64,000 nucleotides of DNA from Chlorocebus sabaeus. Taxonomy: Eukaryota > Chordata > Mammalia > Primates > Cercopithecidae. The notes under the pieces are model-generated. The model had not been told where the DNA came from, did no database searches, and saw only the letters and a program-made list of their open reading frames with translations. The first letter of the stretch is position 1; each line of letters begins with the position of its first letter. Below are positions 1-12,700 of this stretch, in pieces. Made by a program: the position numbers and the translations under genes. The DNA is taken from contig NW_027327625.1 of assembly GCF_047675955.1 (NCBI RefSeq), forward strand, positions 281,972-345,971, in the 5' to 3' direction.

Positions 1-1697
1 CAAATATCCCTTTGCCAATTCCACAAGAACAGCCTTAGCGAAAGGCTTCTTGAAGGGAATGATGTAACTCTGTGAGATGAATTAACAGAACAAGGAGCAG
101 TTTCTCAGAAAGCTTCTTTCCAGTTTTGAACGGAAGATATTTCCTTTTTCAACATAGCCCTCTATGGGCTTCCAAATATCCTTTTGCCAATTCCACAAGA
201 ACAGCCTTAGAGAAAGGCTTCTTGAAGGGAACGATGTAACTCTGTGAGATGAATTAACAGAACACAGAGCAGTTTCTCAGAAAGCTTCTTTCCAGTTTTG
301 AACGGAAGATATTTCCTTTTTCACCATAGCCCTCTAAGGGCTTCCAAATATCCCTTTGCCAATTCCACAAGAACAGCCTTAGCGAAAGGCTTCTTAAAGG
401 GAAAGATGTAACTCTGTGAGATGAATTTACAGAACATAGAACAGTTTCTCAGAAAGCTTCTTTCCAGTTTTGAACGGAAGATATTTCCTTTTTCACCATA
501 GCCATCTATGGGCTTCCAAATATCCCTTTGCCAATTCCACAAGAACAGCCTTAGCGAAAGGCTTCTTAAAGGGAAAGATGTAACTCTGTGAGATGAATTA
601 ACAGAACACGGAGCAGTTTCTCAGAAAGCTTCTTTCCAGTTTTCAACGGAAGATATTTCCTTTTTCACCATAGCCCTGTACGGGCTTCCAAATATCCCTT
701 TGCCAATTCCACAAGAACAGCCTTAGCGAAAGGCTTCTTGAAGGGAAAGATGTAACTCTGTGAGATGAATTTACAGAACATAGAAGAGTTTCTCAGAAAG
801 CTTCTTTCCAGTTTTGAACGGAAGATATTTCCTTTTTCACCATAGCCCTCTATGGGCTTCCAAATATCCCTTTGCCAATTCCACAAGAACAGCCTTAGCG
901 AAAGGCTTCTTGAAGGGAAAGATGTAACTCTGTGAGATGAATTAACAGAACACAGAGCAGTTTCTCAGAAAGCTTCTTTCCAGTTTTGAACGGAAGATAT
1001 TTCCTTTTTCACCATAGCCCTCTATGGGCTTCCAAATATCCCTTTTCCAATTGCACAAGAACAGCCTTAGCGAACGGCTTCTTGAAGGGAAAGATGTAAC
1101 TCTGTGAGATGAATTAACAGAACACAGAGCAGTTTCTCAGAAAGCTTCTTTCCAGTTTTGAACGGAAGATATTTCCTTTTTCACCATAGCCCTCTATGGG
1201 CTTCCAAATATCCCTTTGCCAATTCACAAGAACAGCCTTAGCTAAAGGCTTCTTGAAGGGAAAGATGTAACTCTGTGAGATGAATTAACAGAACACGGAG
1301 CAGTTTCTCAGAAAGCTTGTTTGCAGTTTTGAACGGAAGATATTTCCTTTTTCAACATAGCCCTCTATGGGCTTCCAAATATCCCTTTGCCAATTCCACA
1401 AGAACAGCCTTAGCGAAAGGCTTCTTGAAGGGAAAGATGTAACTCTGTGAGATGAATTAACAGAACACAGAGCAGTTTCTCAGAAAGCTTCTTTCCAGTT
1501 TTGAACGGAAGATATTTCCTTTTCACCATAGCCCTCTATGGGCTTCCAAATATCCCTTTGCCAATTCCACAAGAACAGCCTTAGCGAAAGGCTTCTTGAA
1601 GGGAAAGATGTAACTCTGTGAGATGAATTAACAGAACACGGAGCAGTTTCTCAGAAAGCTTCTTTCCAGTTTTGAACGGAAGATATTTCCTTTTTCA
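1..1697. repeat. Tail of a large higher-order unit, copy 1
   Basis: About ten monomers that match 25456-27151 (offset 25455 = 148 monomers minus 1) and, with a few changes, 33711-35406. Shared diagnostic variants are AACAAGGAGCAG near 90, CTAAGGGC near 333, TTTCAACGG near 640, TTTTCCAATTGCAC near 1042, GCGAACGG near 1070, a one-base deletion at 1221-1230 (AATTCACAAG) and CTTGTTTGCAG near 1317. The T5-to-T4 contraction at 1511-1530 is shared only with the 25-kb copy. Homology stops at about 1698, where this copy has ACCGTAGCCCTGTACGGG and the others have AACATAGCCCTCTATGGG. This is therefore a junction between higher-order units. Confidence 0.85.
1221..1230. other. Lineage marker: 171-bp monomer with AATTCACAAG
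   Basis: One C of AATTCCACAAG is missing. The change recurs at 26676-26685 and 34931-34940, always in the tail of the large unit and always followed within the monomer by GCTAAAGG. It is an inherited deletion that tracks the three copies of that tail. Confidence 0.85.
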
Positions 1698-2154
1698 CCG
1701 TAGCCCTGTACGGGCTTCCAAATATCCCTTTGCCAATTCCACAAGAACAGCCTTAGCGAAAGGCTTCTTGAAGGGAAAGATGTAACTCTGTGAGATGAAT
1801 TTACAGAACATAGAAGACTTTCTCAGAAAGCTTCTTTCCAGTTTTGAACGAAAGATATTTCCTTTTTCACCATAGCCCTCTATGGGCTTCCAAATATCCC
1901 TTTGCCAATTCCACAAGAACAGCCTTAGCGAAAGGCTTCTTGAAGGGAAAGATGTATCTCTGTGAGATGAATTAACAGAACACAGAGCAGTTTCTCAGAA
2001 AGCTTCTTTCCAGTTTTGAACGGAAGATATTTCCTTTTTCACCATAGCCCTCTATGGGCTTCCAAATATCCCTTTGCCAATTCCACAAGAACAGCCTTAG
2101 CGAAAGGCTTCTTCAAGGGAAAGATGTAACTCTGTGAGATGAATTAACAGAACA
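1698..2154. repeat. Junction monomers between two higher-order arrangements
   Basis: Under three monomers that do not continue the 25-kb/33-kb homology and have not yet entered the 7568-bp repeat that begins downstream. They carry TAGAAGACTTT, GAACGAAAGAT and GATGTATCTCTG. That combination resembles the monomers at 5.05-5.23, 8.7-8.84 and 18.3-18.5 kb, so the stretch is probably a recombinant piece of that subfamily. No non-satellite sequence is present. Confidence 0.65.
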
Positions 2155-4407
2155 CGGAGCAGTTTCTTAGAAAGCTTCTTTCTAGTTTTGAACAGAAGAT
2201 ATTTCCTTTTTCACCATAGCCCTCTAGGGGCTTGCAAATATCCCTTTGCCAATTCCACAAGAACAGCCTTAGCGAAAGGCTTCTTGAAGGGAAAGATGTA
2301 ACTCTGTGAGATGAATTAACAGAACACAGAGCAGTGTCTCAGAAAGCTTCTTTCCAGTTTTGAACGGAAGATATTTCCTTTTTCACCATAGCCCTCTATG
2401 GGCTTCCAAATATCCCTTTTCCAATTGCACAAGAACAGCCTTAGCGAAAGGCTTCTTGAAGGGAAAGATGTAACTCTGTGAGATGAATTAACAGAACACA
2501 AAGCAGTTTCTCAGAAAGCTTCTTTCCAGTTTTGAACGGAAGATATTTCCTTTTTCACCATAGCCCTCTACGGGCTTCCAAATATCCCTTTGCCAATTCC
2601 ATAAGAACAGCTTTAGCGAAAGGCTTCTTGAAGGGAAAGATGTAACTCTGTGAGATGAATTAACAGAACACAGAGCAGTTTCTCAGAAAGCTTCTTTCCA
2701 GTTTTGAACGGAAGATATTTCCTTTTTCACCATAGCAATCTAGGGGCTTCCAAATATCCCTTTGCCAATTCCACAAGAACAGCCTTAGCGAAAGACTTCT
2801 TGAAGGGAAAGATGTAACTCTGTGAGATGAATTAACAGAACACAGAGCAGTTTCTCAGAAAGCATCTTTCCAGTTTTGAACGGAAGATATGTTATTTTTC
2901 ACCATAGCCCTCTATGGGCTTCCAAATATCCCTTTCCCAATTCCACAAGAACAGCCTTAGCGAAAGGCTTCTTGAAGGGAATGATGTAACTCTGTGAGAT
3001 GAATTAACAGAACACAGAGCAGTTTCTCAGAAAGCTTCTTTCCAGTTTTGAACGGAAGATATTTCCTTTTTCACCATAGCCCTCTATGGGCTTCCAAATA
3101 TCCCTTTGCCAATTCCACAAGAACAGCCTTAGCGAAAGGCTTCTTCAAGGGAAAGATGTAACTCTGTGAGATGAATTTACAGAACACAGAACAGTTTCTC
3201 AGAAAGCTTCTTTCCAGTTTTGAACGGAAGATATTTCCTTTTTCACCATAGCCCTCTATGGGCTTCCAAATATCCCTTTGCCAATTCCACAAGAAGAGCC
3301 TTAGCGAAAGGCTTCCTGAAGGGAAAGATGTAACTCTGTGAGATGAATTAACAGAACACAGAGCAGTTTCTCAGAAAGCTTCTTTCCAGTTTAGAACCGA
3401 AGATATTTCCTTTTTCACCATAGCCCTCTAGGGGCTTCCAAATATCCCTTTGCCAATTCCACAAGAACAGCCTTAGCGAAAGGCTTCTTGAAGGGAATGA
3501 TGTAACTCTGTGAGATGAATTAACAGAACACAGAGCCGTTTCTCAGAAAGCTTCTTTCCAGTTTTGAACGGAAGATATTTCCTTTTTCACCATAGCCCTC
3601 TATGGGCTTCCAAATATCCCTTTGCCAATTCCACAAGAACAGCCTTAGCGAAAGGCTTCTTGAAGGGAAAGATGTAACTCTGTGAGATGAATTTACAGAA
3701 CATAGAACAGTTTCTCAGAAAGCTTCTTTCCAGTTTTGAACGGAAGATATTTCCTTTTTCACCATAGCCATCTATGGGCTTCCAAATATCCCTTTGCCAG
3801 TTCCACAAGAACAGCCTTAGCGAAAGGCTTCTTGAAGGGAAAGATGTAACTCTGTGAGATGAATTAACAGAACACGGAGCAGTTTCTCAGAATGCTTCTT
3901 TCCAGTTTTGAACGGAAGATATTTCCTTTTTCACTATACCCCTGTACAGGCTTCCAAATATCCCTTTGCCAATTCCACAAGAACAGCCTTAGCGAAAGGC
4001 TTCTTGAAGGGAAAGATGTAACTCTGTGAGATGAATTAAGAGAACACAGAGCAGTTTCTCAGAAAGCTTCTTTCCAGTTTTGAACGGAAGATATTTCCTT
4101 TTTCACCATAGCCCACTATGGGCTTCCAAATATCCCTTTGCCAATTCCACAAGAACAGACTTAGCGAAAGGCTTCTTGAAGGGAAAGATGTAACTCTGTG
4201 AGATGAATTAACAGAACACGGAACAGTTTCTCAGAAAGCTTCTTTCCAGTTTTGAACGGAAGATATTTCCTTTTTCACCATAGCCCTCTATGGGCTTCCA
4301 AATATCCCTTTGCCAATTCCACAAGAACAGCCTTAGCGAAAGGCTTCTTGAAGGGAAAGATGTAACTCTGTGAGATGAATTAACAGAACACAGAGCAGTT
4401 TCTCAGA

Positions 4408-4579
4408 AAGCTTCTTTCCAGTTTTGAACGGAAGATATTTCCTTTTTCACCATAGCCCTCTATGGGCTTCCAAATATCCCTTTGCCAATTCCACAAGAAC
4501 AGCCTTAGCGAAAGGCTTCTTGAAGGGAAAGATGTAACTCTGTGAGATGAATTAACAGAACACAGAGCAGTTTCTCAGA
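4408..4579 (-). repeat. Reference consensus alpha-satellite monomer (172 bp)
   Basis: This copy matches what I read as the array consensus at every position and can serve as the reference. It starts at the HindIII site AAGCTT (4408) and ends just before the next (4580). In order on the plus strand it holds the HindIII site, a CpG at 4429, the pJalpha box at 4439-4455, the palindromic CCCTCTATGGGC block, CCAAATATCCC, a second CpG at 4509, and the TAACTCTGTGAGATGAATTA block. The last corresponds to the conserved CTCACAGAGTT stretch of all primate alphoid DNA. The choice of start is a convention based on the restriction site. Confidence 0.93.
4439..4455 (+). promoter_or_regulatory. pJalpha box (representative of one per monomer)
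   Basis: TTCCTTTTTCACCATAG is a perfect match to the pJalpha-binding motif TTCCTTTTYCACCRTAG known from primate alpha satellites. The motif recurs about every 172 bp. Common variants here are CAACATAG (for example 141-157), TTCG at the start (45.0, 45.5, 47.3, 47.95, 49.0 and 58.6 kb), GTTATTTTT (2.9, 10.5, 16.5, 37.5, 46.1, 49.7, 54.8 and 59.3 kb) and CACCGTAG (1687-1703, still a match at R). Its position is that of the CENP-B box in human B-type monomers, so these are A-type monomers. Protein binding is known for the family and not shown by this sequence. Confidence 0.8.
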
Positions 4580-7500
4580 AAGCTTCTTTCCAGTTTTGAA
4601 CGGAAGATATTTCCGTTTTCACCATAGCCCTCTATGGGCTTCCAAATATCCCTTTGCCAATTCCACAAGAACAGCCTTAGCGAAAGGCTTCTTGAAGGGA
4701 AAGATGTAACTCTGTGAGATGAATTAACAGAACACAGAGCAGTTTCTCAGAAAGCTTCTTTCCAGTTTTGAACGGAAGATATTTCCTTTTTCACCATAGC
4801 CCTCTATGGGCTTCCAAATATCCCTTTGCCAATTCCACAAGAACAGCCTTAGCGAAAGGCTTCTTGAAGGGAAAGATGTAACTCTGTGAGATGAATTAAC
4901 AGAACACAGAGCAGTTTCTCATAAAGCTTCTTTCCAGTTTTGAACGTAAGATATTTCCTTTTTCAACAGAGCCCTCTATGGGCTTCCAAATATCCTTTTG
5001 CCAATTCCACAAGAACATCCTTAGCGAAAGGCTTCTTGAAGGGAAAGATGTAACTCTGTGAGATGAATTTACAGAACATAGAAGAGTTTCTCAGAAAGCT
5101 TCTTTCCAGTTTTGAACGAAAGATATATCCTTTTTCACCATAGCCCTCTAAGGGCTTCCAAATATCCCTTTGCCAATTCCACAAGAACAGCCTTAGCGAA
5201 AGGCTTCTTGAAGGGAAAGATGTATCTCTGTGAGATGAATTAACAGAACACAGAGCAGTTTCTCAGAAAGCTTCTTTCCAGTTTTGAACGGAAGATATTT
5301 CCTTTTTCACCATAGCCCTCTATGGGCTTCCAAATATCCCTTTGCCAATTCCACAAGAACAGCCTTAGCGAAACGCTTCTTGAAGGGAAAGATGTAACTC
5401 TGTGAGATGAATTAACAGAACACAGAGCAGTTTCACAGAAAGCTTCTTTCCAGTTTTGAACGGAAGATATTTCCTTTTTCACCATAGCCCTCTAGGGGCT
5501 TCCAAATATCCCTTTGCCAATTCCACAAGAACAGCCTTAGCGAAAGGCTTCTTGAAGGGAAAGATGTAACTCTGTGAGATGAATTAACAGAACACAGAGC
5601 AGTTTCTCAGAAAGCTTCTTTCCAGTTTTGAACGGAAGATATTTCCTTTTTCACCATAGCCCTCTATGGGCTTCCAAATATCCCTTTGCCAATTCCACAA
5701 GAACAGCCTTAGCGAAAGGCTTCTTCAAGGGAAAGATGTAACTCTGTGAGATGAATTAACAGAACACAGAGCAGTTTCTCAGAAAGCTTCTTTCCAGTTT
5801 TGAACGGAAGATATTTCCTTTTTCACCATAGCCCTCTATGGGCTTCCAAATATCCCTTTTCCAATTGCACAAGAACAGCCTTAGCGAAAGGCTTCTTGAA
5901 GGGAAAGATGTAACTCTGTGAGATGAATTAACAGAACACAAAGCAGTTTCTCAGAAAGCTTCTTTCCAGTTTTGAACGGAAGATATTTCCTTTTTCACCA
6001 TTGCCCTCTATGTGCTTCCAAATACCCCTTTGCCAATTCCACAAGAACAGCATTAGCGAAAGGCTTCTTGAAGGGAAAGATGTAACTCTGTGAGGTGAAT
6101 TAACAGAACACAGAGCAGTTTCTCAGAAAGCTTCTTTCCAGTTTTGAACGGAAGATATTTCCTTTTTCACCATAGCCCTCTATGGGCTTCCAAATATCCC
6201 TTTGCCAATTCCACAAGAACAGCCTTAGCGAAAGGCTTCTTGAAGGGAAAGATGTAACTCTGTGAGATGAATTAACAGAACACGGAGCAGTTTCTCAGAA
6301 AGCTTCTTTCCAGTTTTGAACGGAAGATATTTCCTTTTTCAACATAGCCCTCTATGGGCTTCCAAATATCCCTTTGCCAATTCCACAAGAACAGCCTTAG
6401 CGAAAGGCTTCTTGAAGGGAAAGATGTAACTCTGTGAGATGAATTAACAGAACACAGAGCAGTTTCTCAGAAAGCTTCTTTCCAGTTTTGAACGGAAGAT
6501 ATTTCCTTTTTCACCATAGCCCTCTATGGGCTTCCAAATAACCCTTTGCCAATTCCACAAGAACAGCCTTAGCGAAAGGCTTCTTGAAGGGAAAGATGTA
6601 ACTCTGTGAGATGAATTTACAGAACACAGAACAGTTTCTCAGAAAGCTTCTTTCCAGTTTTGAACGGAAGATATTTCCTTTTTCACCATAGCCCTCTATG
6701 GGCTTCCAAATATCCCTTTGCCAATTCCACAAGAACAGCCTTAGCGAAAGGCTTCTTGAAGGGAAAGATGTAACTCTGTGAGATGAATTAACAGAACACA
6801 GAGCAGTTTCTCAGAAAGCTTCTTTCCAGTTTAGAACCGAAGATATTTCCTTTTTCACCATAGCCCTCTAGGGGCTTCCAAATATCCCTTTGCCAATTCC
6901 ACAAGAACAGCCTTAGCGAAAGGCTTCTTGAAGGGAATGATGTAACTCTGTGAGATGAATTAACAGAACACAGAGCAGTTTCTCAGAAAGCTTCTTTCCA
7001 GTTTTGAACGGAAGATATTTCCTTTTTCAACATAGCCCTCTATGGGCTTCCAAATATCCTTTTGCCAATTCCACAAGAACAGCCTTAGAGAAAGGCTTCT
7101 TGAAGGGAACAATGTAACTCTGTGAGATGAATTAACAGAACACAGAGCAGTTTCTCAGAAAGCTTCTTTCCAGTTTTGAACGGAAGATATTTCCTTTTTC
7201 ACCATAGCCCTCTATGGGCTTCCAAATATCCCTTTGCCAATTCCACAAGAACAGCCTTAGCGAAAGGCTTCTTGAAGGGAAAGATGTAACTCTGTGAGAT
7301 GAATTTACAGAACATAGAACAGTTTCTCAGAAAGCTTCTTTCCAGTTTTGAACGGAAGATATTTCCTTTTTCACAATAGCCATCTATGGGCTTCCAAATA
7401 TCCCTTTGCCAGTTCCACAAGAACAGCCTTAGTGAAAGGCTTCTTGAAGGGAAAGATGTAACTCTGTGAGATGAATTAACAGAACACGGAGCAGTTTCTC

Positions 7501-9722
7501 AGAAAGCTTCTTTCCAGTTTTGAACGGAAGATATTTCCTTTTTCACTATACCCCTGTACGGGCTTCCAAATATCCCTTTGCCAATTCCACAAGAACAGCC
7601 TTAGCGAAAGGCTTCTTGAAGGGAAAGATGTAACTCTGTGAGATGAATTAAGAGAACACAGAGCAGTTTCTCAGAAAGCTTCTTTCCAGTTTTGAACGGA
7701 AGATATTTCCTTTTTCACCATAGCCCACTATGGGCTTCCAAATATCCCTTTGCCAATTCCACAAGAACAGCCTTAGCGAAAGGCTTCTTGAAGGGAAAGA
7801 TGTAACTCTGTGAGATGAATTAACAGAACACGGAGCAGTTTCTCAGAAAGCTTCTTTCCAGTTTTGAACGGAAGATATTTCCTTTTTCACCATAGCCCTC
7901 TATGGGCTTCCAAATATCCCATTGCCAATTCCACAAGAACAGCCTTAGCGAAAGGCTTCTTGAAGGGAAAGATGTAACTCTGTGAGATGAATTAACAGAA
8001 CACAGAGCAGTTTCTCAGAAAGCTTCTTTCCAGTTTTGAACGGAAGATATTTCCTTTTTCACCATAGCCCTCTATGGGCTTCCAAATATCCCTTTGCCAA
8101 TTCCACAAGAACAGCCTTAGCGAAAGGCTTCTTGAAGGGAAAGATGTAACTCTGTGAGATGAATTAACAGAACACAGAGCAGTTTCTCAGAAAGCTTCTT
8201 TCCAGTTTTGAACGGAAGATATTTCCGTTTTCACCATAGCCCTCTATGGGCTTCCAAATATCCCTTTGCCAATTCCACAAGAACAGCCTTAGCGAAAGGC
8301 TTCTTGAAGGGAAAGATGTAACTCTGTGAGATGAATTAACAGAACACAGAGCAGTTTCTCAGAAAGCTTCTTTCCAGTTTTGAACGGAAGATATTTCCTT
8401 TTTCACCATAGCCCTCTATGGGCTTCCAAATATCCCTTTGCCAATTCCACAAGAACAGCCTTAGCGAAAGGCTTCTTGAAGGGAAAGATGTAACTCTGTG
8501 AGATGAATTAACAGAACACAGAGCAGTTTCTCATAAAGCTTCTTTCCAGTTTTGAACGGAAGATATTTCCTTTTTCAACAGAGCCCTCTATGGGCTTCCA
8601 AATATCCTTTTGCCAATTCCACAAGAACAGCCTTAGCGAAAGGCTTCTTGAAGGGAAAGATGTAACTCTGTGAGATGAATTTACAGAACATAGAAGAGTT
8701 TCTCAGAAAGCTTCTTTCCAGTTTTGAACGAAAGATATATCCTTTTTCACCATAGCCCTCTAAGGGCTTCCAAATATCCCTTTGCCAATTCCACAAGAAC
8801 AGCCTTAGCGAAAGGCTTCTTGAAGGGAAAGATGTATCTCTGTGAGATGAATTAACAGAACACAGAGCAGTTTCTCAGAAAGCTTCTTTCCAGTTTTGAA
8901 CGGAAGATATTTCCTTTTTCACCATAGCCCTCTATGGGCTTCCAAATATCCCTTTGCCAATTCCACAAGAACAGCCTTAGCGAAACGCTTCTTGAAGGGA
9001 AAGATGTAACTCTGTGAGATGAATTAACAGAACACAGAGCAGTTTCTCAGAAAGCTTCTTTCCAGTTTTGAACGGAAGATATTTCCTTTTTCACCATAGC
9101 CCTCTAGGGGCTTCCAAATATCCCTTTGCCAATTCCACAAGAACAGCCTTAGCGAAAGGCTTCTTGAAGGGAAAGATGTAACTCTGTGAGATGAATTAAC
9201 AGAACACATAGCAGTTTCTCAGAAAGCTTCTTTCCAGTTTTGAACGGAAGATATTTCCTTTTTCACCATAGCCCTCTATGGGCTTCCAAATATCCCTTTT
9301 CCAATTGCACAAGAACAGCCTTAGCGAAAGGCTTCTTGAAGGGAAAGATGTAACTCTGTGAGATGAATTAACAGAACACAGAGCAGTTTCTCAGAAAGCT
9401 TCTTTCCAGTTTTGAACGGAAGATATTTCCTTTTTCACCATAGCCCTCTATGGGCTTCCAAATATCCCTTTGCCAATTCCACAAGAACAGCCTTAGCGAA
9501 AGGCTTCTTGTAGGGAAAGATGTAACTCTGTGAGATGAATTAACAGAACACAGAGCAGTTTCTCAGAAAGCTTCTTTCCAGTTTTGAACGGAAGATATTT
9601 CCTTTTTCACCATAGCCCTCTATGGGCTTCCAAATATCCCTTTGCCAATTCCACAAGAACAGCCTTAGCGAAAGGCTTCTTGAAGGGAAAGATGTAACTC
9701 TGTGAGATGAATTAACAGAACA

Positions 9723-12700
9723 CGGAGCAGTTTCTTAGAAAGCTTCTTTCTAGTTTTGAACGGAAGATATTTCCTTTTTCACCATAGCCCTCTACGGGCT
9801 TGCAAATATCCCTTTGCCAATTCCACAAGAACAGCCTTAGCGAAAGGCTTCTTGAAGGGAAAGATGTAACTCTGTGAGATGAATTAACAGAACACAGAGC
9901 AGTGTCTCAGAAAGCTTCTTTCCAGTTTTGAACGGAAGATATTTCCTTTTTCACCATAGCCCTCTATGGGCTTCCAAATATCCCTTTTCCAATTGCACAA
10001 GAACAGCCTTAGCGAAAGGCTTCTTGAAGGGAAAGATGTAACTCTGTGAGATGAATTAACAGAACACAAAGCAGTTTCTCAGAAAGCTTCTTTCCAGTTT
10101 TGAACGGAAGATATTTCCTTTTTCACCATAGCCCTCTACGGGCTTCCAAATATCCCTTTGCCAATTCCATAAGAACAGCTTTAGCGAAAGGCTTCTTGAA
10201 GGGAAAGATGTAACTCTGTGAGATGAATTAACAGAACACAGAGCAGTTTCTCAGAAAGCTTCTTTCCAGTTTTGAACGGAAGATATTTCCTTTTTCACCA
10301 TAGCAATCTAGGGGCTTCCAAATATCCCTTTGCCAATTCCACAAGAACAGCCTTAGCGAAAGACTTCTTGAAGGGAAAGATGTAACTCTGTGAGATGAAT
10401 TAACAGAACACAGAGCAGTTTCTCAGAAAGCATCTTTCCAGTTTTGAACGGAAGATATGTTATTTTTCACCATAGCCCTCTATGGGCTTCCAAATATCCC
10501 TTTCACAATTCCACAAGAACAGCCTTAGCGAAAGGCTTCTTGAAGGGAATGATGTAACTCTGTGAGATGAATTAACAGAACACAGAGCAGTTTCTCAGAA
10601 AGCTTCTTTCCAGTTTTGAACGGAAGATATTTCCTTTTTCACCATAGCCCTCTATGGGCTTCCAAATATCCCTTTGCCAATTCCACAAGAACAGCCTTAG
10701 CGAAAGGCTTCTTCAAGGGAAAGATGTAACTCTGTGAGATGAATTTACAGAACACAGAACAGTTTCTCAGAAAGCTTCTTTCCAGTTTTGAACGGAAGAT
10801 ATTTCCTTTTTCACCATAGCCCTCTATGGGCTTCCAAATATCCCTTTGCCAATTCCACAAGAAGAGCCTTAGCGAAAGGCTTCCTGAAGGGAAAGATGTA
10901 ACTCTGTGAGATGAATTAACAGAACACAGAGCAGTTTCTCAGAAAGCTTCTTTCCAGTTTAGAACCGAAGATATTTCCTTTTTCACCATAGCCCTCTAGG
11001 GGCTTCCAAATATCCCTTTGCCAATTCCACAAGAACAGCCTTAGCGAAAGGCTTCTTGAAGGGAATGATGTAACTCTGTGAGATGAATTAACAGAACACA
11101 GAGCCGTTTCTCAGAAAGCTTCTTTCCAGTTTTGAACGGAAGATATTTCCTTTTTCACCATAGCCCTCTATGGGCTTCCAAATATCCCTTTGCCAATTCC
11201 ACAAGAACAGCCTTAGCGAAAGGCTTCTTGAAGGGAAAGATGTAACTCTGTGAGATGAATTTACAGAACATAGAACAGTTTCTCAGAAAGCTTCTTTCCA
11301 GTTTTGAACGGAAGATATTTCCTTTTTCACCATAGCCATCTATGGGCTTCCAAATATCCCTTTGCCAGTTCCACAAGAACAGCCTTAGCGAAAGGCTTCT
11401 TGAAGGGAAAGATGTAACTCTGTGAGATGAATTAACAGAACACGGAGCAGTTTCTCAGAATGCTTCTTTCCAGTTTTGAACGGAAGATATTTCCTTTTTC
11501 ACTATACCCCTGTACAGGCTTCCAAATATCCCTTTGCCAATTCCACAAGAACAGCCTTAGCGAAAGGCTTCTTGAAGGGAAAGATGTAACTCTGTGAGAT
11601 GAATTAAGAGAACACAGAGCAGTTTCTCAGAAAGCTTCTTTCCAGTTTTGAACGGAAGATATTTCCTTTTTCACCATAGCCCACTATGGGCTTCCAAATA
11701 TCCCTTTGCCAATTCCACAAGAACAGACTTAGCGAAAGGCTTCTTGAAGGGAAAGATGTAACTCTGTGAGATGAATTAACAGAACACGGAACAGTTTCTC
11801 AGAAAGCTTCTTTCCAGTTTTGAACGGAAGATATTTCCTTTTTCACCATAGCCCTCTATGGGCTTCCAAATATCCCTTTGCCAATTCCACAAGAACAGCC
11901 TTAGCGAAAGGCTTCTTGAAGGGAAAGATGTAACTCTGTGAGATGAATTAACAGAACACAGAGCAGTTTCTCAGAAAGCTTCTTTCCAGTTTTGAACGGA
12001 AGATATTTCCTTTTTCACCATAGCCCTCTATGGGCTTCCAAATATCCCTTTGCCAATTCCACAAGAACAGCCTTAGCGAAAGGCTTCTTGAAGGGAAAGA
12101 TGTAACTCTGTGAGATGAATTAACAGAACACAGAGCAGTTTCTCAGAAAGCTTCTTTCCATTTTTGAACGGAAGATATTTCCGTTTTCACCATAGCCCTC
12201 TATGGGCTTCCAAATATCCCTTTGCCAATTCCACAAGAACAGCCTTAGCGAAAGGCTTCTTGAAGGGAAAGATGTAACTCTGTGAGATGAATTAACAGAA
12301 CACAGAGCAGTTTCTCAGAAAGCTTCTTTCCAGTTTTGAACGGAAGATATTTCCTTTTTCACCATAGCCCTCTATGGGCTTCCAAATATCCCTTTGCCAA
12401 TTCCACAAGAACAGCCTTAGCGAAAGGCTTCTTGAAGGGAAAGATGTAACTCTGTGAGATGAATTAACAGAACACAGAGCAGTTTCTCATAAAGCTTCTT
12501 TCCAGTTTTGAACGTAAGATATTTCCTTTTTCAACAGAGCCCTCTATGGGCTTCCAAATATCCTTTTGCCAATTCCACAAGAACATCCTTAGCGAAAGGC
12601 TTCTTGAAGGGAAAGATGTAACTCTGTGAGATGAATTTACAGAACATAGAAGAGTTTCTCAGAAAGCTTCTTTCCAGTTTTGAACGAAAGATATATCCTT

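Larger units (their letters stand above)
2155..9722. repeat. 44-monomer higher-order repeat period, copy 1 (7568 bp)
   Basis: A stretch of 44 x 172 bp. Its first 4.19 kb (2155-6341) is repeated at 9723-13909, and its last part (from about 7.8 kb) at 13.86 kb onward. Markers include TTTCTTAGAAAGC with TTTCTAG (2165-2195), GGGCTTGCAAAT (2230), CAGTGTCTCAG (2335), CCATAAGAACAGCTTTAG (2600), GCAATCTAGGGGC (2736), GATATGTTATTTTTC (2886), AGAACCGAAG (3393), CTATACCCCTGTAC (3935) and ACCATTGCCCTCTATGTGC (5997). The 5.0-8.0 kb part also recurs at 18.3-21.3 and 27.3-30.2 kb. No indel breaks the 172-bp phase from 1.5 to 23.2 kb. Confidence 0.85.

Noticed and set aside
1018..1030. CCCTCTATGGGC block as a hairpin terminator or RNA element
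   Set aside because: The imperfect palindrome is only a few base pairs, is present in nearly every monomer, is often mutated (CTAGGGG, CTACGGG, CTAAGGG) and has no associated transcription unit.
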